From: an uncultured Actinomycetes bacterium
Lineage (GTDB): Bacteria; Actinomycetota; Actinomycetes; S36-B12; UBA10799
Reading direction: 5' to 3'
DNA: 64,000 nt
Assembly: GCA_946803585.1 (NCBI GenBank)
Contig: CAMPEQ010000011.1
Span: forward strand, 496,001 to 560,000
Shown piece by piece: positions 53,412 to 61,976 of this stretch (positions are counted from its first letter, which is position 1; each line of letters starts with the position of its first letter). The notes under the pieces were generated by a model that was not told where the DNA came from, searched no databases, and worked only from the letters and a program-made list of their open reading frames with translations. The position numbers were made by a program, and so were the translations under genes.

Positions 53412-53500
53412 ATAGGATACTCCGTAGCCTTGTCATCACCACCGTAGCGGCAGACGCCGCCGTTTCGCAAACCCCACTCGCAAAGTTCGGAAAGGTTGTC

Positions 53501-54955
53501 GTGTTGAAGCCTGAAGACCTCACGCCAGTTGTACCTCAAAGACACCGCGAACTCGCAAACGACGACCCGAGCCATGACTACGAACCGCCAGGGCAGCGCA
53601 CAGGGCTAAACCAAGAATTGCTCGCCAGGCGCAGTCGTTCAGCCGACGGGCGACTGCTTACGTTACTAGTCTGGGCGCTCGTCTTTGCTGTGCTTGTCCC
53701 AACAATGGGCGACTCTGAAGTTGGCCTTCGAACAATCGGCCTGGTCTCGATTGGCTTTGGGTTGTGGTCATACTGGTCTAGCGGAAGGTCGTTTGCATTC
53801 GACGCCGTCGGAATCTGGTCCCTCAGCTTTGCCCTATTCTTCGGGTCTGCAATCGTATTGATGCCCGCAGACTACTCCGACGTGGTGCCGGGACTTCAAG
53901 CCGCCGTCGGCTTGGGGCTTCTGTTCCAGATTATAACGCTCGGGTTCGCTCTTCGTTCTCCTCGCGCTATTAGGATTGAGACCTCGAGGTTTAGGCCGCC
54001 AACCGCGGGCGCCCTCGCGTTCGCCGGGGTTTTGGCCTTCGCAATAGGTCTAGCTCTAAACTCATCCACGATCTTCCGCACTGTCTCAGATGGTCTTATC
54101 TGGGCAAGTCCTGTGATCGTCACACTTGCGGCTGTAACCACGAATCGTCCGTCTCGGCCGAAGCTCCTGCTGGTAGTAGCGATGCTGTGCGTGCTTGTCT
54201 TCGGATTCTGGGGCGGTGGCGGGCGCCTCACGATCCTGGCGCTCCTGGTATCAGCCTTAATCGTCTTCCAGCTGTCTGCCGCCTCCCATAACCGTCTCTT
54301 GAAGCTGGCTGTTCCGTTTACCTTGATCCCGGGCCTAGCTATCGCAGGAGTGGTCGAACTCAGCCGTCGTCGACCAGACCGTTCCCTTCTTACAGTTCCG
54401 GATGACTTTTCCTTCGGCGAAGGCCTCTACTCAGTTTGGTCGCCACTTCGACTATTTGGGCAGATTGTTTCTGATTGGGACACTGGATTGTTGGAGCCTC
54501 AGGGATTCCACACGCTATGGGCCAGTCTGTGGGTATGGCTTCCCCGGCCACTCTGGCCAGAAAAGCCCGAAGGATGGGGACGAGACCTTGCGTTCTACTT
54601 CAACCCAGTTGCGGCCCAGAATGCTGGCCACTCTGAGGCAGCCCTGGTCCCCGGCGAGCTCTATTGGAGTTTCGGTGCGATAGGGGTGGTGACTGGCGCC
54701 GTAATTCTTGGGCTATGCCTAAGGTGGATTGACGGGAAATGGCATGACACAACTTCTGACTTCCATGCGAACCCCCAACCTGCTATTGCAATCGCGTTAT
54801 GGGCGGTCTGCCTTTCCGGGTTGATGTCGCTTTATTGGGGCGGAATATTTACCTTCTTGGGCCGAGTAATCTCCCAGTGGATAGCGATAGTCCTGATCTT
54901 CGGGGCAGCTACGCTCTTCGACGTTGCTACCGGTGCGAGACGGCGCGCCGACTAG
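53501..54955 (+). CDS. O-antigen/polysaccharide polymerase (Wzy-like)
   Basis: Polytopic protein of about 484 residues with roughly ten to twelve hydrophobic segments (first LLTLLVWALVFAVLVPTMG) and a large external loop with LLEPQGFHTLWASLWVWLPR, then PLWPEKPEGWGRDL, as in Wzy/O-antigen polymerases that join repeat units on the periplasmic or outer face. The open frame extends up to 53375 and would overlap the divergent methyltransferase. GTG 53501 with GGAAAGG 5 nt upstream is a better start. The final genes of its operon were separated from it by IS elements. Confidence 0.85.
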   Translation: MLKPEDLTPVVPQRHRELANDDPSHDYEPPGQRTGLNQELLARRSRSADGRLLTLLVWALVFAVLVPTMGDSEVGLRTIGLVSIGFGLWSYWSSGRSFAFDAVGIWSLSFALFFGSAIVLMPADYSDVVPGLQAAVGLGLLFQIITLGFALRSPRAIRIETSRFRPPTAGALAFAGVLAFAIGLALNSSTIFRTVSDGLIWASPVIVTLAAVTTNRPSRPKLLLVVAMLCVLVFGFWGGGGRLTILALLVSALIVFQLSAASHNRLLKLAVPFTLIPGLAIAGVVELSRRRPDRSLLTVPDDFSFGEGLYSVWSPLRLFGQIVSDWDTGLLEPQGFHTLWASLWVWLPRPLWPEKPEGWGRDLAFYFNPVAAQNAGHSEAALVPGELYWSFGAIGVVTGAVILGLCLRWIDGKWHDTTSDFHANPQPAIAIALWAVCLSGLMSLYWGGIFTFLGRVISQWIAIVLIFGAATLFDVATGARRRAD

Positions 54956-55377
54956 GTCCGTCCCCTTATCGTCGGCGTCGAGTCACCGATCGCATGATCG
55001 GACAGTTACCGGGCCTCGGCATCTCAGAGTTTTCTCTTGTCGAGGTGCCCCGTTCATAATGCCAGCCCGGGTTATTGGCTACGGCTAATTCTTCAGAGCA
55101 ATCGCGTGTTTAAATGCGGACGGTCGGCGAGAGCGGAATGTATGCCTATCCAAGCGTCGTCGTCCCTCCAGTCTTCTGCCCCTACTGGGGTATCGATCTC
55201 GGTGTCGAGTATCCCGACGGAGTGTCGTGACCTTGCGCGCAACGGCGAACCCAGACGCTGATGCGCGAGCCGGGGCCTAGGCCTCGCGAGGTTTCGTAGT
55301 CCCGCCCTCACCTATTCATCGGCAGGTCGCAACCTGAACTAATGTGACGCTGCGTTCCCATCGGTGGCAATCCTGCA
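54956..55377. other. Gene-poor stretch before the IS remnant
   Basis: 422 nt after the polymerase stop without a convincing gene. Short frames such as one starting at about 55115 (MRTVGESGMYAYPSVVV) have no ribosome binding site or recognisable family. Probably degraded DNA next to the insertion sequences. Confidence 0.5.
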
Positions 55378-55562
55378 TTGGAAGGCACAGAGTCGACGTA
55401 TGATCGATGGAGCAACCATTACCGAAATTTGAGAGCTGATGGGGCGGACCGGCTCACGTTACTGGAATCTGAGAACGCACGGTTGATGAATCCTGCTCGG
55501 GAGGCGGAGCGAGACGAGGCTATGCTGGAACCGACCACAGCGAGAATGGCTTGACTCCGGCC
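55378..55562 (+). pseudogene. Decayed IS3-family OrfA remnant (left part)
   Basis: A frame from 55378 to the stop at 55552-55554 reads STYDRWSNHYRNLRADGADR and LTLLESENARL, then REAERDEAMLEPT. This is clearly the IS3-family OrfA pattern (TYYRW---YGG-kaddakRLkeLE-ENaRLk). No helix-turn-helix start precedes it and a frameshift follows MLEPTTA. In the shifted frame the reading passes through the IS21 insertion site into 57729 onward. Confidence 0.75.
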
Positions 55563-55633
55563 TGTCGCTGCTGAGTGAAAACTAGGCCAGTGTTGCCGAG
55601 TGAATTTGTTGCCACGTGGGGTTCCCTTGAAGG

Positions 55634-56860
55634 GTGATCACTGTGGAGAACTGGGCTGAGATCCGTCGTCTGCGTAGCAGCGAGGGAATGAGTACGAGAG
55701 CGATAGCAGCGCGGCTTGGTGTCGCGAGACGCACCGTCGATGTGGCGCTGGCAGCGGAGTCGCCGCCGAAGTATTCGCGTGCTGCGCGCGGGAGCGCGGT
55801 GGATGTGTTCGAGGGCGAGATTCGGGCGCTGCTTGCGGAGTTCCCGACGATGCCCTCGACGGTGATCGCTGAGCGGATCGGGTGGACGCGGTCTTCGTCG
55901 GTGTTGCGATCGAAGGTCGCTGATCTGCGCCCGCAGTATCGCGGCGTTGACCCGGCGGATCGCACCGATTACAAGGCTGGTGAGTTGGCTCAGTGCGATT
56001 TGTGGTTCCCGCCCGTGAGGATTCCGCTAGGCACGGGTCAGGTTGGGTCTCCGCCGGTGTTGGTGATGACGTCGGGGTTCTCACGGTTCATCACCGCGAC
56101 GATGATCCCGTCTCGAACGACTGGAGATTTGTCGGCGGGAATGTGGCAGCTCCTCGGGTCGATGGGAGGCGTCCCGAAAGTGCTGGTCTGGGACAACGAG
56201 TCCGGGATCGGTCAGAAACGCCGCCTCACGGACGGGGCCCAAGCATTCGCCGGAACTCTAGGGCTGCGCATTCTGCAGGTCCGGCCACGTGATCCGGAAG
56301 CGAAAGGCGTCGTGGAACGAGCCAACGGCTACTTGGAAACGTCCTTCTTGCCGGGGCGCGCGTTCGTCTCTCCTGTCGATTTCAATACCCAACTGGTGGA
56401 TTGGTTGGCCAAGGCGAACACGCGCCTGGTTCGCCGGATTCAGGCACGGCCAGTTGATCGGATTGGTGTTGACCGGGCCGCGATGCTCTCCTTGCCACCC
56501 GTTGCTCCGGTGACGGGACTGCAGTCTCGGGTTCGGCTTCCCCGTGACTGCTACGTTCGGGTGGATTCCAATGACTACTCCGTTCATCCCGACGCGATCG
56601 GTCATCTTGTTGATGTCAGCGCCAGTCTCGGCCAGATCCGTGTTGTCCTCGCTGGGCGTGAGGTCGCGGTTCATTCCCGGTCGTGGGCTGACCGATTAAC
56701 GATCACCGACCCGGCACACAAGAAAGCGGCCGCCCGATTACGAAAGGACTACCGGACCAGGGCCGCTAAAGCGGCCGAGCCACAGCAGGTTGAGCTTCGG
56801 GCGCTGCCGGACTATGACGACATGTTCGGCACCGGCCAGCCAGAAACGGTGGCATCATGA
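55634..56860 (+). CDS. istA: IS21-family transposase IstA
   Basis: DDE transposase of about 405 to 408 residues. N-terminal helix-turn-helix (ENWAEIRRLRSSEGMSTRAI, AARLGVARRTVDVAL), then the catalytic core with Asp in LAQCDLWFPP, Asp in KVLVWDNESGIG and Glu in AKGVVERANGYLETSF, then a C-terminal domain. A GTG at 55643 with GAAGGG 8 nt upstream is a better start than 55634. It overlaps istB by 4 nt, as usual in this family. Confidence 0.95.
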   Translation: MITVENWAEIRRLRSSEGMSTRAIAARLGVARRTVDVALAAESPPKYSRAARGSAVDVFEGEIRALLAEFPTMPSTVIAERIGWTRSSSVLRSKVADLRPQYRGVDPADRTDYKAGELAQCDLWFPPVRIPLGTGQVGSPPVLVMTSGFSRFITATMIPSRTTGDLSAGMWQLLGSMGGVPKVLVWDNESGIGQKRRLTDGAQAFAGTLGLRILQVRPRDPEAKGVVERANGYLETSFLPGRAFVSPVDFNTQLVDWLAKANTRLVRRIQARPVDRIGVDRAAMLSLPPVAPVTGLQSRVRLPRDCYVRVDSNDYSVHPDAIGHLVDVSASLGQIRVVLAGREVAVHSRSWADRLTITDPAHKKAAARLRKDYRTRAAKAAEPQQVELRALPDYDDMFGTGQPETVAS

Positions 56861-57657
56861 CCGCCACAAAAATCGGAGCCGACCAGACCGGGCCCGATAC
56901 CGATTCCCACATTCAGTTCCTCACCAGGGCGCTCAAGACTCCGGTGATCCGGGAATCGTTTTCCCGTCTCGCCGATCAGGCTCGAGATGAAGCCTGGACC
57001 CATGAGCAGTATTTGGCGGCCGTGTTGGATCGGCAAGTATCTGCCCGGGAAGCATCCGGGACCGCCATCCGGATCGCCGCGGCGCACTTCCCGGCAGTGA
57101 AAACGTTGGAGGAGTTCAACTTCGACTACCAGCCCTCCGCCCGCCGTGATGTCGTCGCGAACCTGGGCACCACCAGTTTCGTCACCGCTGGCGACAACGT
57201 TGTGTTGCTCGGACCGCCGGGGACAGGGAGAACGCATCTCGCGACAGGGCTCGGGATTCGGGCGGCCAACGCCGGTCACCGGGTCTTGTTCGCGACCGCC
57301 GCTCAGTGGGTCACCCGACTCCATGCCGCTCACGCGGCCGGGACCTTGACTCAAGAGCTGATCAAGCTGCGCCGCTACCCGTTACTGATCATTGACGAGG
57401 TCGGTTACATCCCGTTCGAAGGCGATGCCGGGAACCTGTTCTTCCAACTCGTCGCATCGCGCTATGAACACGCCTCCCTCATCGTCACCAGCAACATGGC
57501 ATTCGCCCGCTGGGGTGATGTCTTCGGCGACGACGTCATCGCCGGGGCAATGATCGACCGCCTCGTCCACCACGCCGAAGTCCTCTCACTGAAAGGAGAT
57601 TCCTACCGCACCAAATCACGACGCAAAACCAGCACGATCAACCAAACCGAGAAATAG
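56857..57657 (+). CDS. istB: IS21-family ATP-binding helper IstB
   Basis: AAA+ transposition helper of 266 residues that selects the target and activates IstA. Walker A reads LLGPPGTGRTHLATG: the normally invariant Lys is Arg at residue 125 (codon AGA). Walker B is LLIIDEVGYIPFEGDAG, with sensor 1 at IVTSNMAFARWGDVF. Otherwise full length. The K to R change could weaken ATP hydrolysis. Cotranscribed with istA through the ATGA overlap. Confidence 0.95.
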   Translation: MTATKIGADQTGPDTDSHIQFLTRALKTPVIRESFSRLADQARDEAWTHEQYLAAVLDRQVSAREASGTAIRIAAAHFPAVKTLEEFNFDYQPSARRDVVANLGTTSFVTAGDNVVLLGPPGTGRTHLATGLGIRAANAGHRVLFATAAQWVTRLHAAHAAGTLTQELIKLRRYPLLIIDEVGYIPFEGDAGNLFFQLVASRYEHASLIVTSNMAFARWGDVFGDDVIAGAMIDRLVHHAEVLSLKGDSYRTKSRRKTSTINQTEK

Positions 57658-57728
57658 AACCGAACCCTAAGTGGCAACATTTTCAATCAGCAAAAGTGGC
57701 AACATTTTGAGTCAGCATTGACACGGCC

Positions 57729-57915
57729 AAACGTCTGGCAGCCACCAATTCCTCGCCCCAGGGGCTCGGGATATCGCGCAGCTGGGGGCTTGCCGGGAAC
57801 TGGGAGGTCGCTAGGTCTATCTCAACCAGTCGAAGTTCACACAACGATGCGGCCATCGGGCCTTCAACGCTATTCTGCAACGCGGAGACACTACTGGACA
57901 AGGCGGAGGCTGCAA
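57729..57915 (+). pseudogene. IS3-family remnant (right part) and upstream region of the methyltransferase
   Basis: If the IS21 element and one CGGCC are removed, the frame GAG AAT GGC TTG ACT continues as ENGLTPAKRLAATN, which matches the end of IS3 OrfA (GnwLTPArRrAAv). After about 57760 the similarity fades through frameshifts (QLGACRELGG in another frame). The remaining bases up to 57915 carry the GGAGG ribosome binding site of the next gene. Confidence 0.5.
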
Positions 57916-58659
57916 GTGGGGATTTCGAGCGAATCGCACGACCAATACAATATGCACTACGAGAATGACCAGACACGATGGCGAGATCTCGGCGCACTTG
58001 GTAAGTCGGACAATATCGTCCGAGCGTGGAGCACCACGAACCTGAGCACTGAGAAATCACCGAGAGTCGTCGAGATCGGATGTGGGGACGGCGCTGTCGC
58101 CGCCAATCTGGCGGACCGCGGATTCTTTTCTTCCTACCTAGGGTTCGATATTGCAGAGAACGCAATCTTGGCGGCAGAACGGCGCGGGGTCGCTAATGCG
58201 ACCTTCGAGACCTTCGACGGCAGTAGCCTGCCCATCGCGGCCGAGACAGCCGATCTAGTTCTTATGACACACGTCGTCGAACATCTAGAGGATCCGCGCT
58301 CCTTGCTGATTGAGGCAAGAAGAATCGCTCCAGTGTTGATAGTCGAGGTTCCAACAGAGCTGCACTTCCGAACGCCAGAAGACTACGATTGGGATCCCGT
58401 GGGCCACATCAATAAGTACGACTCAACTTCGATCCGACATCTTGTTCAGACGTGCCGGTGGGACGTGGTGTCGCAGTTCACAACGAATCCAGCGCAGCCA
58501 TTGTCTGATTGGAAGGATTCCAGCCACAGAAATCGTCTCAATTGGCGTCTAAAGAACACGCTACTCAAGCTCCGGCCATCCTTCGCAAATAGGCTGTTCA
58601 CGTACCATGAAACGATCATTGCCTACCGGGCCCAATACCGAGCTCCACTAGCTACCTGA
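57916..58659 (+). CDS. Class I SAM-dependent methyltransferase
   Basis: Protein of 247 residues with motif I PRVVEIGCGDGAVAANLADR (about 49-68), an acidic LGFDIAENAI, and the typical TADLVLMTHVVEHLEDPRSL. A sugar or lipid-linked sugar methyltransferase is likely from context. The frame is open upstream to 57718, but GTG 57916 with GGAGG 6 nt upstream gives the normal N-terminus, and the upstream part is IS debris. The stop overlaps the capE start (TGATG). Confidence 0.85.
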   Translation: MGISSESHDQYNMHYENDQTRWRDLGALGKSDNIVRAWSTTNLSTEKSPRVVEIGCGDGAVAANLADRGFFSSYLGFDIAENAILAAERRGVANATFETFDGSSLPIAAETADLVLMTHVVEHLEDPRSLLIEARRIAPVLIVEVPTELHFRTPEDYDWDPVGHINKYDSTSIRHLVQTCRWDVVSQFTTNPAQPLSDWKDSSHRNRLNWRLKNTLLKLRPSFANRLFTYHETIIAYRAQYRAPLAT

Positions 58660-59681
58660 TGTCGGCTTCTAGGCGTGTGCTGATCACGGGTGGAACGGGA
58701 TCTTTCGGGTCAGCTACCACACGACATCTCATCAGCAACCCAAGCACAGAGGAGATCCGGATCCTCTCCCGCGACGAAGCAAAGCAGGACGACATGCGAC
58801 GCCGGATCAGCGACCCACGTGTGAGCTTTTACGTAGGAGACGTTCGCGACTACCGCAGCGTCGAAGACGCAATGTGTGGAGTCGACTACGTTTTCCACGC
58901 TGCTGCCCTGAAACAAGTCCCATCCTGCGAGTTCTTCCCTCAGCAAGCGATCGCAACCAACATCAACGGGAGCGACAACGTCATCCGCGCGGCCGCAGAG
59001 AACGGGGTCAAATCGGTCGTCTGCCTCTCCACAGACAAAGCCGTCTACCCGATCAACGCGATGGGTATGAGCAAGGCCCTCATGGAAAAGCTCGCTCAAG
59101 CGTTCGCTCGCAACAACCCAGATTCCGAGACCGTTGTCTCGTGCGTCCGCTACGGCAACGTCATGTACTCCCGCGGTTCCGTTATTCCGCTCTTTGTCGA
59201 ACAACTCTCCCAAGGCAAACCCCTCACGATCACCGATCCGGGGATGACACGCTTTCTCATGTCGCTGGCCGAATCAGTCTCGCTTGTCGAGTACGCATTC
59301 GAGAATGCGAAACCTGGCGACCTATTCGTCCGCAAGGCTCCAGCGTCAACTGTTGCTGACCTTGCCGAGGCCGTTGCCAACGTCATTGGCGTCGAACCGG
59401 ACACTCGGATCATCGGATCCCGTCACGCGGAGAAGCTGTACGAAACACTGCTGAGCGTCGAGGAAGTCGCCAAGGCTGAAGACCACGGCGACTACTTCCG
59501 TGTTCCGCTTGATGCCCGCTCCCTCGACTACGGTCTCTACACGGACGAGGGTTCCCGTGGACTCGACCAGGGCCAGGACTACAACTCCCACAACACGAAG
59601 CGTCTGTCCGTAGACGAAGTCGCTGAGCTTCTCATGACACTGCCCGAAATGCGGAAGCTCGTTGCAGAGCGCACCAAATGA
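58659..59681 (+). CDS. capE: UDP-GlcNAc 4,6-dehydratase/5-epimerase (CapE/FnlA type)
   Basis: First enzyme of UDP-N-acetyl-L-fucosamine synthesis. The 340-residue SDR has RVLITGGTGSFGSATTRHLI (about 5-24), FHAAALKQVPSCEFFPQQAI (about 86-105) and STDKAVYPINAMGMSKALME, with Met in place of the usual catalytic Tyr (MxxxK), as in this family. C-terminal VVAERTK-type end. Overlaps capF by 4 nt. Part of a tight four-gene plus-strand run. Confidence 0.93.
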   Translation: MSASRRVLITGGTGSFGSATTRHLISNPSTEEIRILSRDEAKQDDMRRRISDPRVSFYVGDVRDYRSVEDAMCGVDYVFHAAALKQVPSCEFFPQQAIATNINGSDNVIRAAAENGVKSVVCLSTDKAVYPINAMGMSKALMEKLAQAFARNNPDSETVVSCVRYGNVMYSRGSVIPLFVEQLSQGKPLTITDPGMTRFLMSLAESVSLVEYAFENAKPGDLFVRKAPASTVADLAEAVANVIGVEPDTRIIGSRHAEKLYETLLSVEEVAKAEDHGDYFRVPLDARSLDYGLYTDEGSRGLDQGQDYNSHNTKRLSVDEVAELLMTLPEMRKLVAERTK

Positions 59682-60781
59682 AGATCGCGATCACGGGTCC
59701 ACATGGATTCATTGCTTGGCATACTCGGGCCGCGCTGCACACTCAGCCCAAGCACGAATCGTTGCTGATTGGCCGTGATGAGTTCTGCGATCCGCAGTTG
59801 ATGGATAGCGTTCTCAATCAAGCCGACGCGATTATCCACCTTGCGGGCGTAAACCGAACCGGCGACGAGCGAGCAATCGTCGACACGAATCGTTGGCTCG
59901 CATCTCAGCTGGTTGCTGGGCTACATCGGACGAACCGAACGATCCCCATCGTCTACGGCAACAGTATTCACAAGGCCACCGGTACCGTCTTTGGGAGCGC
60001 AAAGGCTGCAGCCGCAGACACCCTCAAGCAATGGGCCGAGGCGGTGGGGGCCCCGTTCGCTGACGTCGTCCTGCCGAATATCTTTGGTGAACACTGCCGC
60101 CCGTACTACAACTCAGTAGTGGCGACTTTCTGTCACCAACTCGTCAACGACAAAGCACCCGAGATCCAGGTGGACCGGGAGATGCCACTACTCCATGTCC
60201 AGCGCGCGGCACAGCTCCTAATCGGCGCGGCGACGGATGCGGTGTCGGGGACGATCGAACCTGAGGGCACACCGATCACCGTGACCTGTCTACTAGAGCG
60301 TGTGCTAGAGATCCGCGATGCGTACCGGACGGCCGATCTCCCTGACCTGTCTGACCCGTTCACCCGCGACCTCTTCAATACCTACCGCTCCTACACCTTC
60401 CCCGAGCAATGGCCGATCTACCCCGAAGTCCGGGGCGACCAGCGAGGTGAACTGTTCGAGGTGGTGAAGTCTTTGGGAGGCGAAGCGCAGGTCTTCTTCT
60501 CGACTACGCGACCGGGCTTCACCCGCGGTCAACACTTCCACCTCCACAAAGTGGAGCGCTTCCTCGTCCTGCGGGGTACGGGCGTCATTCGCTTGCGGAA
60601 ACTCTTCACTGATGAGGTCGTTGAATTCCCCGTTAGCGGCGATCGTCCTGCCATCATCGATATGCCCACGATGTGGGTCCACTCCATCGTCAATACGGGC
60701 GCCGATGAACTCCTGACCCTGTTCTTCGCCGACGAACTGTTTGATCCCGAAAATCCCGATACGTACCCCGAGGAGGTCTGA
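59678..60781 (+). CDS. capF: CapF-type bifunctional epimerase/reductase (SDR plus cupin)
   Basis: Second step of the FucNAc pathway: 3-epimerisation and 4-reduction of the keto sugar. The 367 residues comprise an SDR domain (MKIAITGPHGFIAWHTRAAL, about 1-20; VVLPNIFGEHCRPYYNSVVA) and a C-terminal cupin (about 260-367: GDQRGELFEVVKSLGGEAQV, GFTRGQHFHLHKVERFLVLR) with metal-binding His residues. Overlaps capE by 4 nt. The order capE-capF-capG is the same as in Staphylococcus type 5/8 capsule loci. Confidence 0.93.
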   Translation: MKIAITGPHGFIAWHTRAALHTQPKHESLLIGRDEFCDPQLMDSVLNQADAIIHLAGVNRTGDERAIVDTNRWLASQLVAGLHRTNRTIPIVYGNSIHKATGTVFGSAKAAAADTLKQWAEAVGAPFADVVLPNIFGEHCRPYYNSVVATFCHQLVNDKAPEIQVDREMPLLHVQRAAQLLIGAATDAVSGTIEPEGTPITVTCLLERVLEIRDAYRTADLPDLSDPFTRDLFNTYRSYTFPEQWPIYPEVRGDQRGELFEVVKSLGGEAQVFFSTTRPGFTRGQHFHLHKVERFLVLRGTGVIRLRKLFTDEVVEFPVSGDRPAIIDMPTMWVHSIVNTGADELLTLFFADELFDPENPDTYPEEV

Positions 60782-60786
60782 TCGTC

Positions 60787-61902
60787 GTGAAGGTGATGAC
60801 AGTCGTCGGCACGCGTCCGGAGATCATTCGCTTGGCTGCGGTCATGCGGCGGCTGGACTCGACTCCCGGGATCGACCATGTACTTGTTCATACCGGTCAG
60901 AACTGGGACCACCAACTCAATGGCGTGTTCTTCGACGAACTTGGACTTCGGCTACCTGATCACGTCTTGGACGTAGACACCTCAAGCCTCGGCGCGACCC
61001 TTGGCGACATTCTGCGCAAGACCGAAGCCGTCGTCGAAGAAGAGCAACCTGATGCATTCCTCGTCCTCGGGGATACCAACAGCGCCCTATCGCTCATCAT
61101 GGCCAAGCGCTTGAAGCTCCCGACCTACCACATGGAAGCCGGCAATCGGTGCTTCGATGCGAACGTCCCCGAAGAGACGAATCGTCGCCTTGTTGACCAC
61201 ACCGCCGACTTCAACCTGGCCTACACCGAACACGCCCGCCGGAACCTGCTGAGCGAAGGGCTCGAACCCCGTCGCGTCTTGGTCACTGGGTCACCGATGC
61301 GCGAGGTCCTCGATACCTACCGTGACCGAATCGAAGCCTCCCATGCGCTAGCTGAGCTTGGTGTTAAAGCTGGCGAGTACTTCCTCGTCTCGGCACACCG
61401 TGAGGAGAACGTCGACAACCCCGACCGCTTGGCTCAGCTTGTCGATTCCCTGAACTCTGTTGCCGGGAAGTGGGGTCAGCAGGTCCTTGTGTCGACTCAC
61501 CCGCGGACGCGCAACCGCCTCGACGCTGATCGGGACTTGGTGATCAACGACCTCGTGCGCTTTCATCCGCCGTTTGGGTTCCTCGACTACAACAAGCTGC
61601 AGCTCAGCGCGGTGTGCGTTCTTTCGGATTCAGGCACGATCGCTGAGGAATCGACCATGCTCGGCTTTCCCGCCGTCACCTTGCGTGGGGCGATCGAACG
61701 TCCCGAGGCGCTGGATACCGGAGCCATCACGATGGTTGATGTCGATTCCGCGGCAGTCCTCGCGGGGGTTGAGTTCGCGATCGCGCGGGGACGAAATCCG
61801 GAAGCACCGGCCGACTACTGCGTCGAGAACACCAGCGCGCGAGTAGTGAACTTCATCTTGTCTACCGTTCCCCTGCACAAGCAATGGAGCGGATTGCGCT
61901 AG
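60787..61902 (+). CDS. capG: UDP-sugar 2-epimerase for FucNAc synthesis (CapG/FnlC type)
   Basis: Third step: 2-epimerisation giving UDP-L-FucNAc. The 371-residue WecB-fold protein has MKVMTVVGTRPEIIRLAAVM (about 1-20), HMEAGNRCFDANVPEETNRR (about 118-137), VSAHREENVDNPDRLAQLVD and LSDSGTIAEESTMLGFPAVT. The AGNRCFD motif differs from the AGLRSGD of the other epimerase in the window, as expected for the FnlC group. GTG start with GAGGAGG about 10 nt upstream, 5 nt after capF. Confidence 0.93.
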   Translation: MKVMTVVGTRPEIIRLAAVMRRLDSTPGIDHVLVHTGQNWDHQLNGVFFDELGLRLPDHVLDVDTSSLGATLGDILRKTEAVVEEEQPDAFLVLGDTNSALSLIMAKRLKLPTYHMEAGNRCFDANVPEETNRRLVDHTADFNLAYTEHARRNLLSEGLEPRRVLVTGSPMREVLDTYRDRIEASHALAELGVKAGEYFLVSAHREENVDNPDRLAQLVDSLNSVAGKWGQQVLVSTHPRTRNRLDADRDLVINDLVRFHPPFGFLDYNKLQLSAVCVLSDSGTIAEESTMLGFPAVTLRGAIERPEALDTGAITMVDVDSAAVLAGVEFAIARGRNPEAPADYCVENTSARVVNFILSTVPLHKQWSGLR

Positions 61903-61976
61903 TCTTATCCGCCAAAAGGATCTTTCTCCCCTATCCGGGTAGCGCCCAGCAGATCCCGGACGTACTGTAATCCTCG

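Larger units (their letters stand above)
55563..57723 (+). mobile_element. IS21-family insertion sequence, complete
   Basis: Element of 2161 bp with istA and istB. Left end TGTCGCTGCTGAGTGAAAAC, right end (inverted) TGTCAATGCTGACTCAAAAT; both ends also carry an inner TTGCCAC repeat (left at about 55609-55615, right in GTGGCAAC twice). A 5-bp target duplication CGGCC flanks it (55558-55562 and 57724-57728). Ends, genes and duplication are intact, so the insertion is recent. It sits inside an older IS3-family remnant. Confidence 0.92.

Noticed and set aside
53375-53500. Longer N-terminus of the Wzy-like protein
   Set aside because: It would overlap the divergent methyltransferase start, has no ribosome binding site, and a better start (GTG 53501 with GGAAAGG) exists.
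54956-55377. Small gene after the polymerase (frame starting near 55115)
   Set aside because: No ribosome binding site, no promoter and no recognisable family. The stretch looks like degraded DNA beside the IS remnant.
57718-57915. Longer N-terminus of the methyltransferase at 57916
   Set aside because: The extra 66 residues are Arg/Pro-rich, run into the IS21 end and coincide with IS3 debris; GGAGG precedes GTG 57916.
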